A DNA stretch of 64,000 bases from Fluviispira multicolorata (GCF_009208585.1 NZ_WFLN01000009.1:124001-188000); one strand, 5' to 3'. Positions 9,141 through 18,367 are shown, counted from the stretch's first letter. The notes: generated from the sequence alone by a model not told the origin. Program-made: numbers and translations.

Positions 9141-9200
9141 TCACAATCGCATCTTAAATTGTGTTTTCAAAATGCTATTTTCAATAAAAATGAGTTTAAA

Positions 9201-9746
9201 ATGGAACTAATTGTCGCTAACAATATTGTACATAAATTAAACCAAATGCTCCTTGTTATATCTGGTAATTCTGAAAACCAATTGAAGTTAAAATCACTTA
9301 AAGAGTCAAGTGCACATGTAGAATATTTTTTAACTTTTACGCACGATGCTCGAGAAGAAATGGCTCAATATCTTGGCATCAGCTTAAAAACTTTACATAG
9401 AATTTATGAGAATCCTATTAAAATTCTCGATGATTATGCTTTAGTGACCAAGATAAGTGAATACTTTGGTGTGACGTATCCAGATCTTATTCAATCCCTT
9501 TTTATAACGTCCTCTCAAGACTTACAGCTAAATGTAAATACCTCCGAATTTTTGAAAGAAATTATCTTAATTGATAAAGAATTATCAATAGAAGCTCGCA
9601 GGGAGCTCGTGCGGATATTGGTTCTAATCCGTAAGTTGAAAATACCAATTGAAAATTTTTCTATAGTTGCTCGAAAAATGATCTATAAAAAATGTTTTTT
9701 TGGTGAAAATTTTAATCGGGTGAAAACTTTAATTGATAATATTTAG
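9201..9746 (+). CDS. Putative HTH DNA-binding protein
   Basis: A 181-residue protein starting at the ATG MELIVANNIVHKLN (9201); an upstream TTG in frame is less likely. Residues about 50-75 (DAREEMAQYLGISLKTLHRIYENP) read like the helix-turn-helix of Crp-type regulators, with a recognition-helix pattern G-I-S-L-K-T-L-H-R-I. The rest is helical and not recognised; no cyclic-nucleotide domain precedes the HTH, so it is not a full Crp/Fnr protein. It faces the tail of the solute-binding/kinase operon convergently, 42 bases apart. Two inverted repeats upstream could be its own operator. Regulatory role inferred. Confidence 0.55.
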   Translation: MELIVANNIVHKLNQMLLVISGNSENQLKLKSLKESSAHVEYFLTFTHDAREEMAQYLGISLKTLHRIYENPIKILDDYALVTKISEYFGVTYPDLIQSLFITSSQDLQLNVNTSEFLKEIILIDKELSIEARRELVRILVLIRKLKIPIENFSIVARKMIYKKCFFGENFNRVKTLIDNI

Positions 9747-9788
9747 TTCATAAAATTGAATAATTAATTATTAAATAAGTAAAATTAA

Positions 9789-11501
9789 CTATTTATTTTG
9801 TTCGCTGAACATTGAATTTAATTCAAAATATGAAATATGCTTTTTTTGAAAAAATAGATCAATTTTTTCTCTCATAACAAACGGAATATTTTCTTGTATT
9901 TTTTCATTAAAACCTGTACATAAAATGAGCTTTCCAGTAAACTTTTCTTCTTCATTTTCAATTCCACCAATTAAATTGGAATTTATAAAATTAATGCCGT
10001 TGCCAAAGTCAAAGTCAGAAATAATTGCTTTGATTTTAGAAAGAAATGGGCGTTCACTCATTTTCTCCTCATCAATAAAGTAGAAAAATTCATTTGGTGT
10101 TTTAAAGAAGAAAATTTTTGCATCTGACATTCTTTTTTCCCACCCTCGCCAAATCATCTCATTGTCCTCTAGGACCACCACCCAAGGTAGGTTTTCTGAA
10201 GACAAACTTTTTTCAATAGGTATTTCTTTTTCAAACATGCAGTGGATGGTCAATGATTTTGAAATCACAAATTTTTGATCAGAGGCACCTAATTCAAAAA
10301 TGAAACATGTGTTTTCTTGTTTTGATAATACTAGGTCACTGCCAGATTTTTTTAAAATCTCTTTTAAATTTTTAAGGCCAATGCCATGACCTTCTTTTTT
10401 AGTGGAGTATCCTTGAAAGATCTTTTCCCTATCTTTTTTCTCGATCAATTTTCCATCATTTTTAATTTTAAAAATAATTTTTTTATAATTTCCAAAAGAA
10501 TTATGTTGTTTAATGTCGACATGGATTTTGTGAGTCTTAAGGCTTTCATGTGTGGCATTTTTAAGTATTGTGTTAAACACTAAGTAAAGTGTGGTCTTGT
10601 CAAATTTAAGTTTGTTTTTTAAAGAAAGAGTGCAGGTGAGCTTAATTTTATCATTGCCAATGCCATTCCAAACATCTTGCAGAACATCCAGTGGATTTAA
10701 ATTTTCAATGAGAACTGATTTTAAAGTAATTTGCGCTACTTTATTATGATGCATGACAGCTTGAATTGTTGTGTCAAAATCAGAAGGATATTTTAAAATA
10801 TTTTCTTGATTTATAAGTTCATGTTCTATCATGTTTTTTACGTTTTCAAGAGTTTGTGATGCAATGTCTCTGGCTGTATTCACCTCTATTCTTCTTTTAA
10901 AAAGATATATTGGAAAAGGTAAAACTGCTAATAAAATAAGATAAATATAGAAGTTTAGAATGAAAAAAGCTTGTAAAAATGAGCTATCTTGTTTAATAAA
11001 ACTAAAATCAAGAGTCTTTTTATAAAATTTTAAGGTGTATTTTTTCTTTTTACTGACTTTATCAGAGTTTATTTTATATGAATAGATAGGAAACTCTACT
11101 GAAATAATAAGAAAATCATTGTAAATAATCACTGTTGGATATTTTTTTTGGAAGCCAAAGTTAAAAGTGAATTTAACACTTTCATATAATGAAGAGGTAT
11201 TTGTGTGCCAAAGCGGAAAATCTCTTGCAATACAGGGGCTGCACTCCCATATTTCTGCCGCAAAATATTTACTTTTCTCTACTCGCTCATAAACATTTAT
11301 TGAAGAAGCCACTTCAACTAAGCGCTTATAAGCCTCGAGTGAATAATTATTTTGCATTAAATATTCAGTATACCCATATGTAGAGAGATAGTAATCTTTC
11401 AATTGCAGCGATGTAAAAGCTATATTCATTAAAACAATGAGTATCGATAATATGAATGATGGAATATAAATGTATATAATATATAAAATATTAAATTTCA
11501 T
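9789..11501 (-). CDS. Membrane histidine kinase-like/receiver hybrid with a degenerate phosphoacceptor site
   Basis: A 570-residue protein. A membrane helix spans about residues 8-30, a periplasmic domain 35-175 and a second helix 178-201. The cytoplasmic part has a dimerisation-like helix pair, an HATPase with N-box LVFNTILKNATHES (308-321) and G-box GHGIGLKNLK (371-380), and a C-terminal receiver with the acidic pair E445/D446, probable acceptor D496 in IISDFDFG and T529. Where related kinases show A-H-D-I-R-S-P-L, this protein reads A-R-D-I-A-S-Q-T (210-217), so the usual His is absent. It is the last gene of an operon with two solute-binding proteins, which may present a ligand to its periplasmic domain. 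Confidence 0.75.
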   Translation of the reverse strand: MKFNILYIIYIYIPSFILSILIVLMNIAFTSLQLKDYYLSTYGYTEYLMQNNYSLEAYKRLVEVASSINVYERVEKSKYFAAEIWECSPCIARDFPLWHTNTSSLYESVKFTFNFGFQKKYPTVIIYNDFLIISVEFPIYSYKINSDKVSKKKKYTLKFYKKTLDFSFIKQDSSFLQAFFILNFYIYLILLAVLPFPIYLFKRRIEVNTARDIASQTLENVKNMIEHELINQENILKYPSDFDTTIQAVMHHNKVAQITLKSVLIENLNPLDVLQDVWNGIGNDKIKLTCTLSLKNKLKFDKTTLYLVFNTILKNATHESLKTHKIHVDIKQHNSFGNYKKIIFKIKNDGKLIEKKDREKIFQGYSTKKEGHGIGLKNLKEILKKSGSDLVLSKQENTCFIFELGASDQKFVISKSLTIHCMFEKEIPIEKSLSSENLPWVVVLEDNEMIWRGWEKRMSDAKIFFFKTPNEFFYFIDEEKMSERPFLSKIKAIISDFDFGNGINFINSNLIGGIENEEEKFTGKLILCTGFNEKIQENIPFVMREKIDLFFQKKHISYFELNSMFSEQNK

Positions 11502-11539
11502 AGAATATGTTATTACCTTATTTTATATAACTCCACCAT

Positions 11540-13129
11540 TTAATCATCCGTTTTTATCTCCCAAAGTAATAGTTTTGATCCATTTGGCTGCATACCAAGT
11601 GATGATATTTTTCTTGTATCATATGAAATAACCATACGGGTGTTGGCAACAATGACCATAATATTATTTTCAGTAAAGTACTCACTTAATTTTTGTGTGT
11701 TTATGGGGCCTTTGCTTAAATTTTGTGTTGATGCTTTAAAAAGCTCATTAAACTTTGGGTCGTTGGGATCTTCCCTTACGTAAATAGGGCTTTTATGAAA
11801 GAAAGCAAAATTTCGATTTGGATCGTCGCTGGCAAAGGCAAAGCCTGACCAAAATATTGAATTTTTATCATTTTCTTTAAACTCAGTGTATAAAGGATCT
11901 GTCTCTAAAAACACAAAATTAAGTCCAATGTCTCGCAATTGCTTTTTCACTTCATGCACATATTCTAAATTATTTACATCAGCCCAAAAAGTTGGAATTT
12001 CAATTGTTTTATTTTTCCATAAGTGATGGGGAACTTTATTTAATAATTCTTTTGCCAATGCTATATTTTGCTTTTGCAAAGGAGTTTTAGCTCGATACTC
12101 TTTGTACCAACTAAAATTCGGCAGCATTTGATCTTCAGCGGTCATTTCACCATGAATTGCTAATTTAGCAATTTTTTCTCTATCAAGTGCTAAAGAAATG
12201 GCTTTTCTAAAGTTAGGATTTTTGCCAAGTTCAGATTGATAGTTAAAAATAAAACCCACATTAGAACTGATGTTTGGAAAAATAATTTTTTTATCATAAG
12301 GGGAATTGCCCCGTTTGGGGCTTTCAAGGGACATTTTTATATCACCAATATCTTGATCGCTAAATATAAGTTTAAAATACCTTGGAATATTATCTTTCAA
12401 ATTAGTTTTTTCTAAGGTAAATACATAGTTTTTATAATCCGCATCAATCACTTTATATTTACCAAAGCCAATAGGGTATTTTTTCCATTTTATATATTGA
12501 TCATCAAACTCTTCAATGGGGACAATAGGAATACGCCCCTCAGATGCCTTTTGGAAGAAGAAGTTATTTTCTTGTTTAAAATGAAAGATAATATTATATT
12601 TATCTTTCACTTCAATTCCTGCAATAATATTTGAAGGATATTTAATGCCATTGATGGTTTTATAGTTTATTTTATTTGTTTTTGTGTTTTCAATGTCAAT
12701 GAAATCATTTAATATTGAAGAAGCAAAGTCAAATTTTCTAATAAGAGGTTGTCTTAAGAAGGAAAACTCGACATCATATGCATTGACTTCTCTATTATTA
12801 TGAAATTTAATTCCTTTTTTTAAAGTTGCAACACAGACTGTTGCGTCACAAAAATAATTTTTTAATAATGAGCTTTCAGCCGCTTTTTCTTCGTTACGTA
12901 AATGGCTAATATTTGTTAAAATTCCATGTACGGCAGTGCTAAAAGTTTCAGAAACATGCACTGTAATTGAGTTGTCATCCCCCCAAGGAAGTTGAGGAAA
13001 TTCGGACATATTTATCGTTAAAATATCATTCTTTTTTAATTGAAATTGATTATAATTGTAGCTAAAAAAAAGAATGTTTGGTAAAGCTAATCCAATGTGC
13101 AGAAAGATAAAAATCTTGAATTTACTCAT
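11540..13129 (-). CDS. Family-5 extracellular solute-binding protein, copy 2
   Basis: A 529-residue protein with an N-terminal hydrophobic segment (signal peptide or anchor, residues 5-25). A family-5 (peptide/nickel) substrate-binding domain follows: VKKGIKFHNNREVNAYDVEFSF-type motif early, KYPIGFGKYKV centrally and NFRKAISLALDREKIA in the second lobe. It overlaps the upstream paralogue by 8 bases. The two share long nearly identical stretches, so they arose by tandem duplication. No permease or ATPase gene is nearby. The protein may feed the following sensor kinase rather than a transporter. Ligand unknown; an oligopeptide is the default for the family. Confidence 0.82.
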   Translation of the reverse strand: MSKFKIFIFLHIGLALPNILFFSYNYNQFQLKKNDILTINMSEFPQLPWGDDNSITVHVSETFSTAVHGILTNISHLRNEEKAAESSLLKNYFCDATVCVATLKKGIKFHNNREVNAYDVEFSFLRQPLIRKFDFASSILNDFIDIENTKTNKINYKTINGIKYPSNIIAGIEVKDKYNIIFHFKQENNFFFQKASEGRIPIVPIEEFDDQYIKWKKYPIGFGKYKVIDADYKNYVFTLEKTNLKDNIPRYFKLIFSDQDIGDIKMSLESPKRGNSPYDKKIIFPNISSNVGFIFNYQSELGKNPNFRKAISLALDREKIAKLAIHGEMTAEDQMLPNFSWYKEYRAKTPLQKQNIALAKELLNKVPHHLWKNKTIEIPTFWADVNNLEYVHEVKKQLRDIGLNFVFLETDPLYTEFKENDKNSIFWSGFAFASDDPNRNFAFFHKSPIYVREDPNDPKFNELFKASTQNLSKGPINTQKLSEYFTENNIMVIVANTRMVISYDTRKISSLGMQPNGSKLLLWEIKTDD

Positions 13130-14723
13130 TCGTTTTTACTTTCCAAATTTCAAATCTAATTCCATTGTATTGCTCTCCAAGCGAAGCAATTCTTCTAGAG
13201 TCATACGCATATGTGACTCTTTGGTTAAATAAAATAACCATAATATTATTTTTCGTAAAATATTCACTTAGTTTTTTGGTGTCGTCTGAGTTTTTAGACG
13301 CATTCATGGCAGATTTTTGGTAAAGTCTCTCATACTCAGGATCATCAGGGTATTCATGTCCAAAAAAGGATCCTTTTCTAAAGTGGGCAAAGTTTTTATT
13401 TGGATCGTCACTGGCAAAAGAAAAGCCAGTAAACCATAATACATTTTCATCATCATCTTTAAATTTATCATAATACATTATGGTGTCTTGAAATTCTATA
13501 TTCAAGCCAAGCTCAATCAACTCTGCTTTAATTTCTTGGATATAGGGCAGTGTATTAATTTCAGGAACATCTTCCCAGTAGCTAGGTATTTTGAGTAATT
13601 TATTTTTCCAAAGTGCCTGTGGAACTTTATTTAAATACTCCTTTGCTAATTTTAAATTTTGTTGTTGAATTGCTATGTCTGCACGATAATTTTTTTGCCA
13701 ACCAAAATTTGGCAACATTTGATCTTCTGGAATAATTTCTTTGTGGATTCCAAATGATGCAATTTTTTCACGATCGAGAGCGAGCGAAATAGCCTTGCGA
13801 AAATTTGGATCGCGCCCAAGTTTTGTTTGGTAGTTAAAAAGAAATCCTCCATTGGAATAAATATTTGGGAAGATAATTATTTTATCATATTCTTTCATTC
13901 CCCGATATTTTCCTCCTAAAAGCATTTTAATATCACCCGTATCATTGCTGCTATAAAACAGTTTTACATTGCTCGGGATATTCTCTTTTGGATTTACTTT
14001 TTGCAGCATGAATTCAAATGTTTTTAAATTTGCATCGACAACTTTATATTTACCAAATCCGATAGGATATTTTTTCCACTTAGTATACTTATCTATCAAT
14101 TCTTCAATAGGAACAATAGGTGTACGTCCTGATGATATTCTTTGGAAAAAATTTTTATTTTTCCGTTTGAGATGAAATTTTATATTATAATTATCAATTA
14201 TTTCAATACTAGTTAGCAGACCCGTTGGGTAAAAAATATTGTTTTTTTCTTTTAAATTTCCAATCAATAAAGGCTTTAATATGATATGATCTATATCTGC
14301 TAAATCTTCTAAACAGGTGTATGTAAATGTCTCATCAGCTTTATTAAAAAAATTTTTTATTAAAGAAAACTCTATATCATAGGCAGTTACTTCCCTTCCG
14401 TTGTGAAAGTAAATTCCTTTCTTAACATTGGCGTAACAAGTTTTTTCAGTACAAAAATAACCACTGAGTAATGTATTTTGATTTGTTACATTTTCCATAT
14501 TGAAATCGCCAAATGGAATAAGATTTCCATGGACAGCTTCGCTAAAAGTTTCTACAACATGCACAGGGGCAGAATCAACTTCCCAAGGAATAGTAGGAGC
14601 TTCAGCCATGTTTATCGAGATTGAGTTTTTACTAATTTGCGAGATATTTTTTTTTATTAGAAAAAGCACTCCAATAACGAATAAAATTGGTATTATGAAA
14701 TAATATTTTTTTTTAAATATCAT
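13122..14723 (-). CDS. Family-5 extracellular solute-binding protein, copy 1
   Basis: A 533-residue paralogue of the next gene, first in the operon. The ATG at 14723 is preceded by AAGGTAA. A hydrophobic N-terminal helix (about residues 6-24) is followed by the mature domain. Family-5 signatures include VKKGIYFHNGREVTAYDIEF, KYPIGFGKYKVVDA and NFRKAISLALDREKIA. Both copies share an unusual conserved stretch after the signal with P-W followed by HV-ETFS-AVHG. The start of the mature part is I-N-M-A-E-A-P and no lipobox Cys is evident, so it may remain membrane-anchored. An inverted repeat 36-71 bases upstream may control the operon. Confidence 0.82.
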   Translation of the reverse strand: MIFKKKYYFIIPILFVIGVLFLIKKNISQISKNSISINMAEAPTIPWEVDSAPVHVVETFSEAVHGNLIPFGDFNMENVTNQNTLLSGYFCTEKTCYANVKKGIYFHNGREVTAYDIEFSLIKNFFNKADETFTYTCLEDLADIDHIILKPLLIGNLKEKNNIFYPTGLLTSIEIIDNYNIKFHLKRKNKNFFQRISSGRTPIVPIEELIDKYTKWKKYPIGFGKYKVVDANLKTFEFMLQKVNPKENIPSNVKLFYSSNDTGDIKMLLGGKYRGMKEYDKIIIFPNIYSNGGFLFNYQTKLGRDPNFRKAISLALDREKIASFGIHKEIIPEDQMLPNFGWQKNYRADIAIQQQNLKLAKEYLNKVPQALWKNKLLKIPSYWEDVPEINTLPYIQEIKAELIELGLNIEFQDTIMYYDKFKDDDENVLWFTGFSFASDDPNKNFAHFRKGSFFGHEYPDDPEYERLYQKSAMNASKNSDDTKKLSEYFTKNNIMVILFNQRVTYAYDSRRIASLGEQYNGIRFEIWKVKTNE

Positions 14724-14758
14724 GTTGTTACCTTTTTTAAGAGTAGGAAATATTTTTT

Positions 14759-14794
14759 TTATATCAGCGTATAAGTATATTTATGCTGATATAA
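14759..14794. promoter_or_regulatory. Inverted repeat upstream of the solute-binding operon
   Basis: Exact 10-base arms TTATATCAGC (14759-14768) and GCTGATATAA (14785-14794) with a 16-base spacer lie just upstream of the solute-binding gene that starts at 14723. No T-run follows on either strand in the right place, so an operator is more likely than a terminator. Which regulator binds is unknown; the HTH protein at 9201-9746 is a candidate only by proximity. Confidence 0.4.
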
Positions 14795-14887
14795 TTATTT
14801 ATATTTAACATTAAAATTTTAATTTGTAATTTTTACTAATTAAAATTTTAAATATTTTATGGTTATGGTAAAAAGTTGTATGATAAT

Positions 14888-14949
14888 GAAAAGAAAAAAA
14901 GGCTAAAAAAAGATTAGAAATTTTTTTTATTAATAATTTTTTTCTTTTC
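14888..14949 (-). terminator. Possible terminator after the FAD oxidoreductase gene
   Basis: Arms GAAAAGAAAAAAA (14888-14900) and TTTTTTTCTTTTC (14937-14949) are exact reverse complements, 29 bases beyond the stop of the minus-strand oxidoreductase gene. The stem is almost entirely A/T, so folding is weak; on the minus strand the distal arm is followed by T/A-rich sequence. Confidence 0.3.
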
Positions 14950-14977
14950 TTCCAATTTTAAATAAAAAATCTTTAAT

Positions 14978-16201
14978 TTAAAGATCTTCATGCTTTTTTA
15001 TAAAGGCTGACTGCAGTCTTCTGGGTCTTAAACGAGGAAGTAAGTGTGAACTTTTTTCATTTAAAATAAGGTCGCAAATAATTTTTGCTGCCCACGCGCC
15101 CGCTGGAAAGCCAGTTGCCAGCCAACCTGTATTGCCAAGTACCTTTCCTAATTTACCAAATTCTCCGAGGAGGGGAAGTTCATCGCAAGGATAACAGTCG
15201 GCGAGTATTTTTTTAGTTGTTATTTTAAATTCAAATTTATTTAAAAACTCTTCACTTGATGAAAATCCGAGCTCTTTTGCAAAAATAGGAAAGATGATTT
15301 CTTTATGGAATTTTTCAATACTTTTAAAGGTTTTATCTTCTATTTTTGTTTGGGTTAAATTAATACCAGCTCCTGCTCCTGGCAGTAAAAAGCGTGGACC
15401 TGAAATTCTCAAAAATAAATTTTTATTGTTTTGAATAAAAGTTCCACAAATGTGTCCATTAGATGCTCTGAATGAGAGTGGTCTCATTGGGGGGGTATCA
15501 GAACCTCTATTTGATTCATACTCATATAAACAATCACTCATTGGAATAAGATATTTTTCAAATCTTTGAATAAGTTTCGCTATGTCAAGACCATTGGCCA
15601 GAACCACAACTTCACATTCAATTTTATTTTTATTATTAAGATCAATAAAACATTTACTTTGAGTTTCTTTAAGGCCAATTGCGCTCGATTGAATAATTTG
15701 TACTTTATTTTTTTCTAATGTCTGTATAAAATTATCTTGAAATATTTTTTTATCTTTACATAAAATAGAATTTGTTGAATCGAGATAAACTCCGTCCTCA
15801 GGGGTTTTAATGAGAGAAAATCCAAGTTTTTCTGCGACAAGCAATTCTTCTTTTTCAAAATCTTTTAAACCAATTCTGAGGCATTTGCTTTCAATCCAGT
15901 TGTTGGAATCATTGATGAGAGGTAGAAATTTATTTTTAAAAAAATGAACTCCTTGAGTGCAAAAATCATTAAGATACAGCGCCACATCATGGCCATGCGC
16001 CACATCTGCACGTGTGGGAGGATCGTTTAATGTAGGCCAGCATGCACTCAGTGAATTTAAAAAAGAATCAAGCGGTTGAGAGTGTTCTGGAGTAATAAGT
16101 CCCACGGACATGTTTTGTTCAGCTAATAAAAGTGCGGTAAAACAAGCAAAAGGTCCAGAGCCAACGATCGCAACATCAAATTGATAGTCAGACATGCCCA
16201 C
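14978..16201 (-). CDS. FAD-dependent oxidoreductase (DAO family)
   Basis: A 407-residue flavoprotein. The N terminus DVAIVGSGPFACFTALLLAEQ has the dinucleotide-binding GxGxxx(A) pattern (residues about 9-28). VVVLANG marks the second FAD-contacting strand, and the C-terminal GNTGWLATGFPAGAWAAKIICDLIL is typical of D-amino-acid oxidase/glycine oxidase-like proteins, where it closes the FAD site. The substrate cannot be told. It is upstream of nothing on its strand and follows prmA by 45 bases, so the two may be co-transcribed. It is unlike the second DAO-type protein at 52527-53627 in detail. Confidence 0.8.
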   Translation of the reverse strand: MGMSDYQFDVAIVGSGPFACFTALLLAEQNMSVGLITPEHSQPLDSFLNSLSACWPTLNDPPTRADVAHGHDVALYLNDFCTQGVHFFKNKFLPLINDSNNWIESKCLRIGLKDFEKEELLVAEKLGFSLIKTPEDGVYLDSTNSILCKDKKIFQDNFIQTLEKNKVQIIQSSAIGLKETQSKCFIDLNNKNKIECEVVVLANGLDIAKLIQRFEKYLIPMSDCLYEYESNRGSDTPPMRPLSFRASNGHICGTFIQNNKNLFLRISGPRFLLPGAGAGINLTQTKIEDKTFKSIEKFHKEIIFPIFAKELGFSSSEEFLNKFEFKITTKKILADCYPCDELPLLGEFGKLGKVLGNTGWLATGFPAGAWAAKIICDLILNEKSSHLLPRLRPRRLQSAFIKKHEDL

Positions 16202-16246
16202 TCTTTCTAATTTAGGGGAGATGAGATCAGTTCATCGCTTTATTAT

Positions 16247-17173
16247 TTATTTTGTGCAAACGATGGAGCACCAGTCTCCCATGCTATGAGTAGAGAGAAA
16301 TATTATATTATTTTCTTCTAAAAACTTGAGAAAATCGTCTCTTTCAGAAACAAGTATACCAGATAAAATAATAATACCTTTGTCAGCAACATGATTTTTG
16401 ATGGAAGGCATGATCATTTTTAAGGGGCGGCTTTGAATATTTGCAATTATCATTTCAAAACCAAATTCTTCAATTTCTTCTATGGGTGTGTTGGTAAATT
16501 GAATATTTTCGCTTAAGTTTACGCGTGCGTTTTCTTCTGCAATACGCATACAATCGGGGTCTAAGTCATTTGCAATGATAGAGCTTGCCCCTAATTTTTG
16601 GGCTGCAATTGCGAGAATTCCACTGCCGGTTCCTACGTCCATAACGCGCAGCGGTATTTTATATTCAAGCATGGTTTCTAAACATAAACGAGTTGTCTCA
16701 TGTTGTCCTGTGCCAAATGCCATCCCTGGATCGATAACAATCTTATATTTTTGTGAAAAATCTTTATTTTTTTCCCAAGGAGGAATAATTGCAAATATAT
16801 CTTTTACAAAAATAGGTCGAAAAGAAGCCTTCCAGCTTTCTTTCCAGTCTTGATCTGTAAGTGGTTGAATGACAAAAGTTGAGTCATCACAAGGAATGTT
16901 TACTTTTGGTAAAAGATGAGTCAATGCATTTTGAATTGAGAGCAAGTATTCTCTATCATTACTATACAAAATAACAGGAATATTATGAGCTAATTCAGTA
17001 TAATAATCATGTTTTGGATCGAGAGGATTGTATTCTGCTTCAACATCGCACTCTAATGTTCCTAAAACAAAATCATGAATATCTAATTCTGCTAACAATT
17101 CAGCAAGAATATCTTTGTTTTCTTCGCTCATATTTATTTTAAGTTCGTAGCAAATATCATTATTTTGAGTCAT
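16247..17173 (-). CDS. prmA: Ribosomal protein L11 methyltransferase
   Basis: A 308-residue class I methyltransferase. The N-terminal domain is the L11-recognition module; the SAM domain begins with DPGMAFGTGQHETTRLCLE, a PrmA hallmark, then VMDVGTGSGILAIAAQKLGA (motif I), NDLDPDCMRIAEENA (motif II acidic) and MIIANIQSRPL (motif IV, N-I-Q-S in place of N-I-L-A). It trimethylates L11 on the large ribosomal subunit. The ATG at 17173 is kept although an alternative Met lies 14 residues in. Length is typical. Confidence 0.94.
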   Translation of the reverse strand: MTQNNDICYELKINMSEENKDILAELLAELDIHDFVLGTLECDVEAEYNPLDPKHDYYTELAHNIPVILYSNDREYLLSIQNALTHLLPKVNIPCDDSTFVIQPLTDQDWKESWKASFRPIFVKDIFAIIPPWEKNKDFSQKYKIVIDPGMAFGTGQHETTRLCLETMLEYKIPLRVMDVGTGSGILAIAAQKLGASSIIANDLDPDCMRIAEENARVNLSENIQFTNTPIEEIEEFGFEMIIANIQSRPLKMIMPSIKNHVADKGIIILSGILVSERDDFLKFLEENNIIFLSTHSMGDWCSIVCTK

Positions 17174-17349
17174 TCAGAAATTAGACCTTTCATTTCTTTT
17201 GAGGGGCTTTTCATACAAATTTAATATTTTAGATATTTCTTTGCAGTCCATCCTTTTCTGGATTTTGTGCTATATCTCGTTAGTGCAGATTATTAGTATC
17301 CCCCATCAATAACAAAGTCTGCCATACTCTGTTTTTCAGGAGATTTGAA

Positions 17350-18342
17350 GTGCTTTTGAGGAAAGCGAGTCAAGAAATAGTAAATTCTCAAGATTCTGTA
17401 TGTAGAATTATTGTTGGAGCTGGTGCCGTAGGATTATTTTTAGCAAATATCATAAAGACTGAAAATCCTTTAGAAACCTTGATTATTATAAGTAAATCAA
17501 AAATTTTAACTCCCATATATATTCAATATTCTGATGGAAGACAGGTTATGGCTAATCTTCCTCTAGCATTGACTCCAGATATGAATTTCGATGAGTGTTC
17601 ACAAATTAAGAGTAAAAATATTTATTTTTATGTCACAACACCTCCTGAATACTGCGATCATGTTTATAAATATATTTATAAGATTGCTCATAAATTTTCT
17701 GAAAAGAAAATAATTTTTATTGTATTTATGAATAATGGTTTTGTTGATTATAAGTCATTTATTGATTTTAAGCATCACTTTAATAAAAATAAAAGACTTT
17801 TATTTTATTTTGTAAGAGCTCTCGTTGTTTCGGGCTTTATGAGAGAAAAGCTAGAAGATAAGACAATCATAAAGAATACTGCTGGAAATAAAATTTATTA
17901 CGGGTTTTATAAAGATAAAAATATTAATACTCTTTGTCTTTTTCCTAAATTATTTTATGAATCGATTTATGATAAGAATATTTTTCTAAGAGAAAAGACA
18001 AAGTTTTTTACAAATTTTATGCTTGGATTGGTGATTAATAAGAATTTATTACAGAATGAAAAAATATACACCCTCATTTCGGAAAAGAAAATAGAAGAGA
18101 GTATTAGAAATTATTGTCTTTTATTTACAAAAAATGAGCTAAATTATGATTTTGTCCGAGAACAATTTTATTCAACCATTGAGGCAGCTGGTGCAAATAT
18201 AAATAGTATTAGCTTTGCTTGGCATTTTGGCGATAAGAATACAATGGATTATTTTGTTATTGAGTTTAGAAAATTGCTCAAGAAAAATAAAAAATCGAGT
18301 TTGTTTTTTGAAGAACTGATAAATGAATACTATCAAAAATAA
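17350..18342 (+). CDS. Ketopantoate reductase-like NAD(P)-binding protein
   Basis: A 330-residue protein with a GTG start at 17350, chosen for the perfect AGGAG seven bases upstream. Residues about 19-45 (CRIIVGAGAVGLFLANIIKT) form a Rossmann GxGxxG start with the wording of PanE/ApbA-type 2-dehydropantoate 2-reductases. The rest is divergent, rich in Lys, Phe and Asn, and the usual PanE catalytic Lys/Asn/Glu pattern is not obvious to me. It could be a PanE-like reductase of another substrate. It precedes the rhomboid gene by 25 bases and is probably co-transcribed with it. Confidence 0.6.
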   Translation: MLLRKASQEIVNSQDSVCRIIVGAGAVGLFLANIIKTENPLETLIIISKSKILTPIYIQYSDGRQVMANLPLALTPDMNFDECSQIKSKNIYFYVTTPPEYCDHVYKYIYKIAHKFSEKKIIFIVFMNNGFVDYKSFIDFKHHFNKNKRLLFYFVRALVVSGFMREKLEDKTIIKNTAGNKIYYGFYKDKNINTLCLFPKLFYESIYDKNIFLREKTKFFTNFMLGLVINKNLLQNEKIYTLISEKKIEESIRNYCLLFTKNELNYDFVREQFYSTIEAAGANINSISFAWHFGDKNTMDYFVIEFRKLLKKNKKSSLFFEELINEYYQK

Positions 18343-18367
18343 ATAAAGTATCAATGGAAAGAGCTCT

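Larger units (their letters stand above)
8541..9200. other. Long AT-rich intergenic spacer with inverted repeats
   Basis: About 660 bases with no credible gene. It holds a perfect Shine-Dalgarno-like AAGGAGGT at 8955-8962 that has no substantial reading frame behind it, an AT-rich hairpin at 8979-9006 and two inverted repeats just before the next gene (9113-9140 and 9143-9164). The rest is A/T tracts. It probably carries divergent promoters for the 72-aa gene (minus) and the HTH gene (plus). Confidence 0.5.

Noticed and set aside
8541..9200. CRISPR array in the AT-rich spacer
   Set aside because: There are inverted repeats but no regularly spaced direct repeats; none was seen anywhere in the window.
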